Positions 17,144-28,841 of a DNA stretch of 64,000 bases are shown here, one piece after another. The notes beneath the pieces are model-generated. The model had not been told where the DNA came from, did no database searches, and worked only from the letters and a program-made list of their open reading frames with translations. Location of the stretch: the NCBI RefSeq assembly GCF_002135295.1, contig NZ_NEGG01000009.1, positions 92,986-156,985 of the forward strand, read 5' to 3'. Every line of letters starts with the position of its first letter. Within the stretch, counting starts at the first letter, position 1. Made by a program: the position numbers and the translations under genes. Source of the stretch: Acinetobacter sp. ANC 5054 (GTDB lineage Bacteria; Pseudomonadota; Gammaproteobacteria; Pseudomonadales; Moraxellaceae).

Positions 17144-17569
17144 TGTTTTTAATATGCCTTATTATCTCGCTACAGAAATCAAATAAATATTTTAAAAAAT
17201 TTTAATTATTTCAGTTAGATAACCAACATCATGTCCGTAAAAGTAATTTCTAATTTTAAAATAATTTTTAAGTCTATTTATCGGAGCCCTACATCTCGGG
17301 ATTGAATATAGGGATTAGCCTTCGGCTGGAGGTACTCTTACGAAACGTTGTTTCTCATTCGGCAAAATGAGGAGCAATTCTCCGCAAGAAAACCATTGTC
17401 ATCCGCAAAACTCGTTCACTACCTTCAAATTATTCAAAGTATCGCAAAAACTTTTTTGATCAGAAGTAGTCCTATCTCAAACAATTGCGGATGACCTCAC
17501 CGCGTAACGTTCTTTTACTTGAGTCAAATTAAGTTTCTGATGTTATGCAGTAACATCAGTTAGAAAATA
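17144..17569. other. Intergenic block with inverted repeats, no gene recognised
   Basis: Between the Fur box and the nfuA terminator lies about 430 bp. From about 17280 to 17510 the composition is richer in GC than the flanks. TCATCCGCAA (17399-17408) and TTGCGGATGA (17485-17494) are a perfect 10-bp inverted repeat, 76 bp apart. A separate hairpin, CTGATGTTA-TGCAG-TAACATCAG, covers 17537-17559 and has no T-run. Neither strand is open for any length. It could be a decayed gene, a repeat family member or an RNA. Confidence 0.5.
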
Positions 17570-17595
17570 AAAAAGCCGCAAAATTGCGGCTTTTT
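17570..17595. terminator. Terminator of nfuA
   Basis: AAAAAGCCGC-AAAATT-GCGGCTTTTT, a perfect stem with T-runs on either strand, just after the nfuA stop. Confidence 0.85.
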
Positions 17596-17610
17596 ATAAC
17601 AACACTGAAC

Positions 17611-18249
17611 TTATTTAAAATAAGCACCTTCAGTATTACTGTGATCCGTTTGGTCAACGACACGCATCAATTCAGGAACGTGTTGTTTCAATGTTGTTTC
17701 AACACCTTGTTTCAGGGTTAAATCAATTGAAGAACAACCTTGGCAACCACCACCGAATTTAAGCACCGCTGTTAAACCATGATCTGCATCTTCAACCACT
17801 TCTACCAAGGCACAGTTACCACCGTGACCCGCTAAACCTGGGTTAATTTCAGATTGTAATACGTAGGTAATACGTTCTTCGACAGAAGCATCAGGTCCAA
17901 CACGTGGCACTTTAGAGTTTGGCGCACGGAAAGTTAACTGACCACCGAAACGGTCTTTATTGTAATCAATCACAGCATCTAAAAGATAAGGAATAGACGG
18001 TGAGTCAATAAATGCAGGGAAATCTGGATAGTCTTGTTTATAGTCAGTTGGCACAACTTCTTCTGGTGCACTGTAAGCCATACAACATTCAGCACGTGGC
18101 GTACCCGGATTTTCCACAAAAACACGCACACCAATACCCGGTGTGTTTTGTTTCTCCAAAAGATCTTTCAAATACTCTTGAGCATTTGGTGTAATCAATA
18201 GGTTTGGAATTTCTTCAGCAACTGCTGTGCTGTTGTTCTCAGTCGACAT
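17611..18249 (-). CDS. nfuA: Fe-S cluster biogenesis protein NfuA
   Basis: A 212-residue two-domain Fe-S carrier. The N-terminal half (about 15-115) is a degenerate A-type scaffold (GVRVFVENPGTPRAECCMAY); the C-terminal NifU-like domain (about 120-200) carries the cluster-binding CxxC in FGGGCQGCSS. It delivers 4Fe-4S clusters to target enzymes, particularly under oxidative or iron-poor conditions. Monocistronic, with its own terminator. It lies next to the iron-regulated receptor gene, though no Fur box is seen before it. Confidence 0.94.
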   Translation of the reverse strand: MSTENNSTAVAEEIPNLLITPNAQEYLKDLLEKQNTPGIGVRVFVENPGTPRAECCMAYSAPEEVVPTDYKQDYPDFPAFIDSPSIPYLLDAVIDYNKDRFGGQLTFRAPNSKVPRVGPDASVEERITYVLQSEINPGLAGHGGNCALVEVVEDADHGLTAVLKFGGGCQGCSSIDLTLKQGVETTLKQHVPELMRVVDQTDHSNTEGAYFK

Positions 18250-18407
18250 TACAATATTTCCTCAAGCTGAAGTCGCCATTTTAACTTAAGATGCGGTGCA
18301 TTAGAAAAAAATCAACTAAAATTGTCGGAATTATTCTTAAAGTTCACGCTTTACCTGTTTTTAATGGCATTATTGAGGACAAATTTTAACAAGTAGAATA
18401 GTCATTT

Positions 18408-19025
18408 ATGTTGGGTTTACCGTTTAACCACACCGTGACCATTATTCTGATTACCGTAGTGATTTCACTCATTGCCTTTTCAAATCAGAAAGTTATGAAT
18501 CGCTTATTGTTTTGGCCGCCAGCACTACAACGTGGTGAATATGATCGCTTCATTACGCATGGGTTCATTCATGCTGATGGCGCACATTTACTCTTCAACA
18601 TGATTACCTTATTTTTCTTTGGTTCTGTGATTGAAAGTTTTTATCGCCAATACTTTTTCGACATGGGCTTTGCACTGTTTTATTTGGGTGGCTTAATTGT
18701 TGCGATTCTTCCGAGTTATTTAAAACATAAGCATGATACCCATTGGGCTAGTTTAGGTGCTTCAGGCGCGGTTTCTGCTGTTCTTTTTGCCTATATTTTG
18801 TTTGAGCCATGGAAACTGATTTTTGTGTTCTTTATTCCAGTTCCTGCCATTATTTTTGCAGTGCTGTACGTGGCTTACAGCATTTGGTCTGGTAAACGTG
18901 GCAATACCAATATTAACCATAGTGCGCATCTCTGGGGCGCGGCCTATGGTGTGATTATGACCATTATTCTTGAACCTCAATTAATTCCGCATTTCTTAAA
19001 TAAGTTACTCAATGTCCCCTTTTAA
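18408..19025 (+). CDS. Small rhomboid family protein
   Basis: A 205-residue six-helix rhomboid. The serine motif GASGAVSAVL is at about residue 122, and the histidine is in HSAHLWGAAYG (about residue 172). HADGAHLLFNMITLFFFGS matches the second-helix motif. Unlike the protein encoded at 6927 it has no seventh helix or N-terminal extension. It is presumably an active intramembrane protease with unknown substrates. It is divergent from nfuA and closed by a terminator. Confidence 0.88.
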   Translation: MLGLPFNHTVTIILITVVISLIAFSNQKVMNRLLFWPPALQRGEYDRFITHGFIHADGAHLLFNMITLFFFGSVIESFYRQYFFDMGFALFYLGGLIVAILPSYLKHKHDTHWASLGASGAVSAVLFAYILFEPWKLIFVFFIPVPAIIFAVLYVAYSIWSGKRGNTNINHSAHLWGAAYGVIMTIILEPQLIPHFLNKLLNVPF

Positions 19026-19046
19026 AACAGCAACTTAGTTTTAAAG

Positions 19047-19073
19047 AAGGATTCAGTTTTGAATCCTTTTTTT
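19047..19073 (+). terminator. Terminator of the small rhomboid gene
   Basis: AAGGATTC-AGTTTT-GAATCCTT followed by T's. Confidence 0.85.
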
Positions 19074-19429
19074 GCAAAAAATTCTGCAGCGAGTCTTCAA
19101 TGAAGTTCAACATCTCTGTGTTGCAAAATTTCTCCTTGCGCAAAAAGCATTTTTTTAGCATCAAACCGTATATTTCAAATACAACCAACCCTTTCCTAAG
19201 CGTAAACACCATTGAAAAGCCTCATACGCAAATAACAACTTGAACAATTAGATTTAGCAAAAGCTTCTCCACACGCTTGGTTAAACTTCCCTTGTATATG
19301 CGACAAAAGTTCACAGAAGCCCATGACAAATCATATAAATTTGGCACTTTATGTCACCCAAGTTTTTAATTTGGCATAGATAATGTATACATCTGTATAT
19401 TAATGACTTTGTCAGTTGAGATATTTTGC
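19074..19429. other. Intergenic region upstream of the Rossmann-like gene
   Basis: About 355 bp, AT-rich, no ORF or RNA gene recognised. A promoter-like stretch (TTGGCA at about 19371, TATATT at about 19396) lies just before the next gene; the spacing of about 19 bp is long, so it is only a weak suggestion. Confidence 0.45.
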
Positions 19430-20974
19430 ATGTCTAGTTCACTTGAAGGGCTTCAGTTCCCAATTTCACCAGCACATCAAAAACCAAGTACTTCTAAAAC
19501 AGGACGTGAGATTATTGCTGAAGCCTTAGCTTCTGTGGATCACGAAACCTCTATACGCGCAAAACAAGAAAAAAACTGGCGAAAAAAGTATCCTGAATAT
19601 TTTAAAGCATTGGTAGAACAAGGCATTCAAACAACCAATGCAGCAATCAATATTGCTGAACATGGTTTAAATAAAGCTCACCATGTCTTTGAGTTTTATC
19701 GCGACAATCAGAAATTTGCATTAAAGGACATCATGAGCCTTCCTGCAAAGTCCCTATATACGGTTAAGTTGAAGGGTGAAAGTAATGCAGCACCTGAGTG
19801 GTATGTGCCCTACCACGGCCAAAAACTACAAGGCAAAGTACTGCTTCAACAAATTCAAAAATGGTTAGATGCGGGCATTATTGAAGAAAGTCATGCCAAT
19901 GCCCTGCGTGCTACTGTGGCTCATCCTGAATGGTTTGATTTATCAGATCGCACCATGGTGCTCTTTGGTGCTGCTTCAGAAGCTGGTCCATTAACATGGT
20001 TGGCGAAGTGGAAAGCCAATATTGTTGCTATTGACCTAAATAATGAGCACGTGTGGGATCGTATTTTAAGTACAGTTCAAACAGGCAATGCCACCTTATA
20101 TGCACCATGCAATGCGGCGGTCAATGACGATACACCTACGCAAGAGCTGAAACAAAAACTGGGCGCAAACTTGCTCACGCAAACACCTGAAATTGCCCAA
20201 TGGTTAGTGCAAAATGAGCATCAACTCGATTTAGCTGCAATTGCTTATTTAGATGGTGAGAAGCATGTCCGTGTAGCGATGGCGATGGATTGCATTATGG
20301 ATTATGTCAGCCAGCAAAAAGCGGACACGAGCCTGATGTTTATGTGCACACCAACCGATGTTTATGCTGTGCCTGAAGAAATTATTAGCGCATCCCAATC
20401 CAAATTCCAAGATCGTGCACCTGCACAAAAGCTACTCACCAAAAGTATTGCCACTATTTCTGGTCAACTGTTCTTTAAACAAAATAATGATCAAATGACT
20501 CGTTCTGATAATGGCAAAACTTATGGTATTGCCGACTGTTTGGTGGTTGAACAAGGTCCAAACTATGCACTGGCTAAACGCATTCAACAATGGCGTGCAA
20601 CAGTTGCGCGTCAAAATGGTCAGCGTGTCAGCATTAATATTGCACCATCGACCACAACGCGCTCAGTAACAAAAAATCCGTTATTAAAAGCAGCATTTAA
20701 TGGTGCAAGTTTATTTGATGTTGAATCATTTAATCCTGAAACCACCAATGCCTTAATGGCTGCACTATGGATACATGATTTGCGTAATCCTGAGTCAGTA
20801 GCCAACCCTGAAACGCTACTTGATCATCCTTTAGAGTTGATGATGTCTGGTGCCAATCATGGTGGTTTATGGCGTGTAGCGTATCTAGCACGTACAGCAT
20901 TACCGTTTGCTGCGGTGTATGGTTTTGCGACTGAAAAGCTACCCAAAGCACTTAAGAATAAATTGAAGAAATAA
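19430..20974 (+). CDS. Uncharacterised protein with Rossmann-like segment
   Basis: A 514-residue soluble protein read from the ATG at 19430; the frame extends to 19403 but that start lacks a ribosome site and overlaps the likely promoter. Around residue 185 the stretch MVLFGAASEAGPLTWLAKW, followed by IVAIDL about 25 residues on, looks like a strand-glycine loop-helix-strand nucleotide-binding unit, as in NAD- or SAM-binding folds. The C-terminal half has no motif that I know. There is no signal peptide. The gene stands alone with its own hairpin. I do not recognise the family and assign no reaction. Confidence 0.75.
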   Translation: MSSSLEGLQFPISPAHQKPSTSKTGREIIAEALASVDHETSIRAKQEKNWRKKYPEYFKALVEQGIQTTNAAINIAEHGLNKAHHVFEFYRDNQKFALKDIMSLPAKSLYTVKLKGESNAAPEWYVPYHGQKLQGKVLLQQIQKWLDAGIIEESHANALRATVAHPEWFDLSDRTMVLFGAASEAGPLTWLAKWKANIVAIDLNNEHVWDRILSTVQTGNATLYAPCNAAVNDDTPTQELKQKLGANLLTQTPEIAQWLVQNEHQLDLAAIAYLDGEKHVRVAMAMDCIMDYVSQQKADTSLMFMCTPTDVYAVPEEIISASQSKFQDRAPAQKLLTKSIATISGQLFFKQNNDQMTRSDNGKTYGIADCLVVEQGPNYALAKRIQQWRATVARQNGQRVSINIAPSTTTRSVTKNPLLKAAFNGASLFDVESFNPETTNALMAALWIHDLRNPESVANPETLLDHPLELMMSGANHGGLWRVAYLARTALPFAAVYGFATEKLPKALKNKLKK

Positions 20975-21052
20975 CCCTTGATCTGTTATTTCTTTCGCCG
21001 CGATCATTGGGCTAAAGCTTAAATATCGTGTGCTTGAAGAAAGAATCATCCA

Positions 21053-21083
21053 TAAAAAAACGCTGCCAGTGCAGCGTTTTTTT
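21053..21083. terminator. Terminator between the Rossmann-like gene and pit
   Basis: AAAAAAACGCTGC-CAGT-GCAGCGTTTTTTT, perfect stem, T-runs on both strands, between convergent genes. Confidence 0.88.
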
Positions 21084-21097
21084 ATATCGAGAAAATC

Positions 21098-22714
21098 TTA
21101 AAAGACTTTCAAGAACAACCAGTATAGACAGCCCGATAAACAGATCGTTGCTGGCAGTGTGAAAATCCATGCAGAAAGAATCGTTTTCACGGTATTAAAG
21201 TTTAGACCTGATTTATTGGCAACCATGGTACCAGCAACAGCAGAGTTCAGTACGTGTGTGGTCGATACAGGCATACCGAAACCATCTGCCGCAGCAATTG
21301 TTGACATCGCAACAAGTTCTGCTGACATCCCTTGACCATAAGTCATGTGGTTTTTACCAATACGTTCACCTACCGTTACAACGATACGTTTCCAACCCAC
21401 CATCGTACCAAGACCTAGTGCAAGTGCTACCGCGACTTTCACCCAAGTTGGGATGTACTGTAAGAATGAATCTAAGTTACTACGGTATTCTTTAACTGTC
21501 TTTTGCTGTGCTTCTGCCATCGCTGGAAGTTGCTCAGATTTATCAAGACGTTTAAATGCCGTGGTACTTAAATACATGTCATTACGGATTGAAGACACTT
21601 CTTGTTCAGGAATATCTTTGAGGTCACCATACTGACCAACACGCTCACCCAAATGATCCGTCATACTTGCCAAGGCAGGCACAACTTCAGCATTCATTTC
21701 TTTGGTTTGAATGTATTTGGTTAAAATATCGCGCGCTTTTTCATCTGGAACATCATCATGCTGTGCATAAATTGCAGTTGCAGTTTGCGCAGACAATTGA
21801 TGGAAAGACTGAATGTGTTGATTGTCTAAATTCTTGTTTAAAGAATAAGCCAAAGGTACACAGCCAATCAGAATCAGCATGATCAGACCCATACCTTTTT
21901 GACCATCGTTTGAACCGTGCGCGAAACTTACGCCAGTACAAGTAAAAATCAAAATGGCACGAATCAGTGGCGGTGGTGGTTTATTGCCTTCAGGTGGATG
22001 AAAAAGTTCCAATTGTTTACGAAACACTTTTTTCACAATCAGGAAAACCACAGCCGCAAATGCAAAACCAATCAGTGGTGAGAACAATAAAGCCTTACCA
22101 ACTTTAAGCACTTGTTCCATATCCACGCCACTGGCACCACCACCTGCATTGAGCAGGTAGTTCATAATGCCAACGCCGAGGATCGAACCAATTAAAGTAT
22201 GTGAACTTGATGCAGGAATGCCCAAGAACCATGTACCCAGGTTCCATAAAATCGCAGCGATCAGCATGGCAAAAACCATGGCGAAACCTGCGCCAGAACC
22301 TACATTCATGATTAATTCAACTGGGAGCAAAGCAATGATGCCGTAAGCAACCGCACCACTTGCAACCATCACACCTAAGAAGTTACAGAAACCAGCCCAC
22401 ATCACCGCAACAGGTGCAGACAAGGCATTGGTATAAATCACGGTTGCTACCGCATTGGCGGTATCATGGAAACCATTGACAAATTCAAAGCCTAAAGCGA
22501 TGAATAAGGCAGTGCCTAGCAAAATCATTGAATACAGGCTTAAAGGCGGAACATGCGATAAATCGGCAGTCACCTGAAAACCAATATAGATTAGCGTTGA
22601 AATGATCAACGTTAGAAACACCGGAATAAAGAACTTCGGTGTAGGCACATGAACATTCGTCGAAATGTGTTTCGACGTGTGCGCTGAATCTACGGGAGTT
22701 TGTTTAGAATTCAT
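21098..22714 (-). CDS. pitA: Low-affinity inorganic phosphate transporter (Pit family)
   Basis: A 538-residue PiT/PHO4 permease using the ATG at 22714. The frame runs on to 22801, but a Pho box lies in that extension and its expected -10 falls before 22714, which favours the shorter form. The repeated PiT signature is present: GFEVNGFHDTANAVAT-type (GFEFVNGFHDTANA, near residue 75) and FAHGSNDGQKGMGL in the second half; about ten helices flank a cytoplasmic loop (about 310-450). It imports metal-phosphate or phosphate driven by protons. The Pho boxes suggest control by phosphate status. Confidence 0.88.
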   Translation of the reverse strand: MNSKQTPVDSAHTSKHISTNVHVPTPKFFIPVFLTLIISTLIYIGFQVTADLSHVPPLSLYSMILLGTALFIALGFEFVNGFHDTANAVATVIYTNALSAPVAVMWAGFCNFLGVMVASGAVAYGIIALLPVELIMNVGSGAGFAMVFAMLIAAILWNLGTWFLGIPASSSHTLIGSILGVGIMNYLLNAGGGASGVDMEQVLKVGKALLFSPLIGFAFAAVVFLIVKKVFRKQLELFHPPEGNKPPPPLIRAILIFTCTGVSFAHGSNDGQKGMGLIMLILIGCVPLAYSLNKNLDNQHIQSFHQLSAQTATAIYAQHDDVPDEKARDILTKYIQTKEMNAEVVPALASMTDHLGERVGQYGDLKDIPEQEVSSIRNDMYLSTTAFKRLDKSEQLPAMAEAQQKTVKEYRSNLDSFLQYIPTWVKVAVALALGLGTMVGWKRIVVTVGERIGKNHMTYGQGMSAELVAMSTIAAADGFGMPVSTTHVLNSAVAGTMVANKSGLNFNTVKTILSAWIFTLPATICLSGCLYWLFLKVF

Positions 22715-22761
22715 GCAGGCAAGAATAGAGGATTTTAGAATCCCCATATTGTTCAATTTAA

Positions 22762-22782
22762 TTGTGACAATTATATGACAAA
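22762..22782 (-). promoter_or_regulatory. Pho box of the pit gene
   Basis: The minus strand reads TTTGTCATATAATTGTCACAA, two PhoB heptamers in direct repeat that match the consensus CTGTCATAWAWCTGTCAYAA closely. About ten bases downstream is CAATAT, a plausible -10, which puts the start of transcription near 22740, some 25 bases before the ATG at 22714. Confidence 0.7.
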
Positions 22783-22939
22783 GTGCTGTCATATAAAGCA
22801 ATATTTCATGCTTTATTTGTATTCAGCACCGCCTAAAAACCTACTTAAATACTCTGTTTTACATAAAAAAATCAGATATTTATTCGTTTTTAAAGCATTG
22901 ATTTTAGTTTGAAACCCAATGTTTCAACATATATTTCAT

Positions 22940-22961
22940 CTTGTCATATTTATTGTCATGA
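22940..22961 (+). promoter_or_regulatory. Second Pho-box-like repeat, pointing towards metH
   Basis: CTTGTCATATTTATTGTCATGA on the plus strand has two TGTCAT units with the right 11-bp period. It is about 220 bp before metH. A lone TTTGTCATATT is on the minus strand at about 23001-23012 and a lone CTGTCATATAA on the plus strand at 22786-22796. Confidence 0.5.
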
Positions 22962-23180
22962 ACGCCTACCATTTTGCTTATTTTTCAAGCGTACCTGAGC
23001 AATATGACAAATTCGTGAAGCTTTCCATACATTTAGATTAAACTTTCGCAAATTATTTTGTTTAATTTATCAACACTCTAATAATTAACGATCAATGTTA
23101 CAGCTTGATTATCAATAAAACTGGATTGAATTCTGTTAATATATTTGCCGATTTTATATTCCATCGGATTGGGGTTATTT

Positions 23181-26870
<3,690 letters not shown>

Positions 26871-26872
26871 AA

Positions 26873-26905
26873 AATCCCCCTAGCCCCCTTTAATAAAGGG
26901 GGAAC
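26873..26905. repeat. Palindromic repeat, short form (copy a)
   Basis: AATCCCCCTAG leads into CCCCCTTTAATAAAGGGGG (26884-26902). It starts three bases after the metH stop and shares its AATCCC/CCCCTT motif with the copies at 26938 and 28413. Confidence 0.7.
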
Positions 26906-26906
26906 T

Positions 26907-26936
26907 AAAAAGCCCTCAATTGAGGGCTTTTTTTTT
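26907..26936 (+). terminator. Terminator of metH
   Basis: AAAAAGCCCTC-AATT-GAGGGCTTTTTT with a nine-T tail, lying between two palindromic repeats. Confidence 0.88.
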
Positions 26937-26937
26937 G

Positions 26938-27037
26938 AATCTACCCTAACCCCTCTTTTTCAAAGAGGGGAACTTTTGCGTATCACATGAATTACATGAC
27001 AGCTCCTCCCTTTTTTAAAGGGAGGTTGGGAGGGATT
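26938..27037. repeat. Nested palindromic repeat, long form (copy b)
   Basis: A 100-bp imperfect palindrome from AATCTACCC to GAGGGATT. Each arm contains its own hairpin (CCCCTCTTTTTCAAAGAGGGG on the left, CCTCCCTTTTTTAAAGGGAGG on the right), and the centre is CATGAATTACATG. It has no ORF. The structure is that of a MITE-like or mobile palindromic unit. Confidence 0.7.
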
Positions 27038-27096
27038 AAAAAATCATGTAAATTGAACTATAATAAACTCTTAAAATTAAAATAATTTTCTCAATT

Positions 27097-28425
27097 ATGG
27101 ATCAATTTAACACTAGAGAATTAGCCTCAATTACATGGGGAGCCATACTTGTAATAGCTTTAATATTCTACTCTTTAAAAAATGCTCACCTCAGAGATTC
27201 TCTTATCGGTGTTATCAAAGCATTTTTTCAAATTAAAATTATTACTTCTATTTTATTAATTACTACATATGTACTGCTAAGTGTATTTATCTTATACCAA
27301 ATAAAAATCTGGGATTTTAGCCAGCTTAAAAACACATTTTTTTGGTATGTATTTTTTGCAATTGGTACTATGTTTAGTTTAAGCACCATCAAAGAAAATT
27401 CGCACAACTTCTTTATCCAAACTATAAAATCATCAGTAAACTTAAGCATCGTTCTTCAATTTATCATTAACTTTCATACCTTTAATTTTCTATTGGAATT
27501 AATTGTACTTATTCCACTTATTACCCTTTTAAGTATCATCAGTGCTGTTGCTAATCAAACAAAAGATCAAATATTAGTTAAGAAACTTTGTGACTTTTTA
27601 CTAACTTTGATATTTCTCATATTTTTTATCTATTTTATTATTCAAACTTTCAAAGTCCCCTTAACCTTTATAAATTATCAAGCATTACAAGATTTCTTCA
27701 TACCTATCATTCTTACAATACTCTATTTACCATTTCTATGGTTTTTTCTCTTATATATAAAGTACGAGGAAATTTTTGTACGACTTCAACTTCATATGAA
27801 TGATAGGAAACTCATAATCCTTACAAAATTTTTGGTCATTATTAACTTTCGAACCCAAAAAGATTTGATTGATGAATGGTTTCACCATATTAAGATTCAT
27901 AAGATAGAAAACTACAAACAATTAATCGATTCTTTTTCACTCATAAAGCATAGAAAAGCTAAAAGAAATAAACTATCTGACACACCTTTAGATGTCGGCT
28001 GGAGTGTATATCAAGCAGAAAATTTCTTAAGTGCCTACGAACTCCAAGTTAAATATTCTGATATTGGAGATGAAATTTGGTTTGGATCTAAACTAATTAA
28101 ATTAGATGACGATTTTAATCCATCTACATTAACCTACTATATTCAAGGCCATGAAGATGCTGTGAAGCAATTAAAAGTTAAACTGTTTCTCTATGATCTT
28201 AATCATATTCCAAAGTACTTAAGTATCTACATTGAAGTTATAAATTGCTTAGTCAGAAACTCACTCCAAGGTAGTTTAAACTACAACCATATAGATAATA
28301 TTTATAACTTGGAAAATTTTTCAGACACGTCACACGATAAGCTACTTGAATTTCAATATGAAAAATTCACTCATTCAGTAAAACCCACTTGTGAACTATC
28401 ATTCAGTATAAAGAATCCCTCCTAA
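27097..28425 (+). CDS. Orphan membrane protein of unknown function
   Basis: A 442-residue protein with an N-terminal membrane domain of about six or seven helices (about residues 10-230) and a charged cytoplasmic C-terminal domain of about 200 residues that includes GWSVYQAENFLSAYELQ. I recognise no family. The gene is more AT-rich than its neighbours, uses many AAA, ATT and TTA codons, has a poor ribosome site, and lies between palindromic repeats. Its last codons and stop (KNPS-stop) are formed by the repeat at 28413. These traits suggest acquired DNA. It could be an accessory sensor or defence effector, but there is no direct evidence. Confidence 0.7.
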   Translation: MDQFNTRELASITWGAILVIALIFYSLKNAHLRDSLIGVIKAFFQIKIITSILLITTYVLLSVFILYQIKIWDFSQLKNTFFWYVFFAIGTMFSLSTIKENSHNFFIQTIKSSVNLSIVLQFIINFHTFNFLLELIVLIPLITLLSIISAVANQTKDQILVKKLCDFLLTLIFLIFFIYFIIQTFKVPLTFINYQALQDFFIPIILTILYLPFLWFFLLYIKYEEIFVRLQLHMNDRKLIILTKFLVIINFRTQKDLIDEWFHHIKIHKIENYKQLIDSFSLIKHRKAKRNKLSDTPLDVGWSVYQAENFLSAYELQVKYSDIGDEIWFGSKLIKLDDDFNPSTLTYYIQGHEDAVKQLKVKLFLYDLNHIPKYLSIYIEVINCLVRNSLQGSLNYNHIDNIYNLENFSDTSHDKLLEFQYEKFTHSVKPTCELSFSIKNPS

Positions 28426-28459
28426 CCTCCCTTTAACAAAAGGGGATTTAGGGGGATTC
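28413..28459. repeat. Palindromic repeat supplying stop codons to both flanking genes (copy c)
   Basis: A 47-bp inverted repeat from GAATCCCTCC to GGGGGATTC, centred on CCTTTAACAAAAGG. On the plus strand it codes the end of the membrane protein gene; on the minus strand it codes the end (ESP-stop) of the DUF559 remnant. Confidence 0.7.
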
Positions 28460-28612
28460 CTTCACACAATACCGATAAACCTCTTCCACCACCCCATCAA
28501 TTTGTCTCATCACCTCTCCATTATCAAACCTCAGCACCTTTAGCCCAAGCTGAGCCAAAACTTCATCACGAACTCGATCTGCCTCTAATCCTTCAGGCGT
28601 ATAGTGCTGACT
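28448..28612 (-). pseudogene. Remnant of a DUF559 endonuclease-like gene (C-terminal 54 codons)
   Basis: The minus strand is open for 54 codons ending in TAA at 28448-28450. Translation begins SQHYTPEGLEADRVRDEVLA and continues through QLGLKVLRFDNGEVMRQIDG, the hallmark C-terminal half of DUF559 proteins (related to the Vsr-type very-short-patch endonuclease fold: GxQHY, RD, LRF.N.EV). A TAG directly before the Ser codon and the palindrome at 28624 cut off the N-terminal half, so no functional protein is made. Confidence 0.75.
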
Positions 28613-28623
28613 CTATCTTCATT

Positions 28624-28719
28624 CCCTCACCCCAGCCCTCTCCCAATGGGAGAGGGAGCATTCATTGTGAATTCAATAATGGATGTTCCCTCTCCTCTTA
28701 GGAGAGGGTTAGGGAGAGG
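28624..28719. repeat. Nested 96-bp palindromic repeat (copy d)
   Basis: Near-symmetrical about GAATTC at 28669-28674. The left arm runs CCCTCACCCCAGCCCTCTCC and contains CCCTCTCCCAATGGGAGAGGG; the right arm contains CCCTCTCCTCTTAGGAGAGGG and ends GGGAGAGG. It is a different sequence type from copies a-c but has the same nested design. Confidence 0.75.
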
Positions 28720-28841
28720 TCTATTAATTTGGAGATGTGCTTTTTAAATGCCCTTTTTTACACTTTTATGTCAGACACCACTCCAATTTCCTTATAATAA
28801 TGAACTTTAAATCTCCCCCTATTTAATCCATTGGTGCATCA

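Noticed and set aside
26873..28719. CRISPR array
   Set aside because: The repeats are few, unevenly spaced palindromes without regular spacers, and no cas gene is present.
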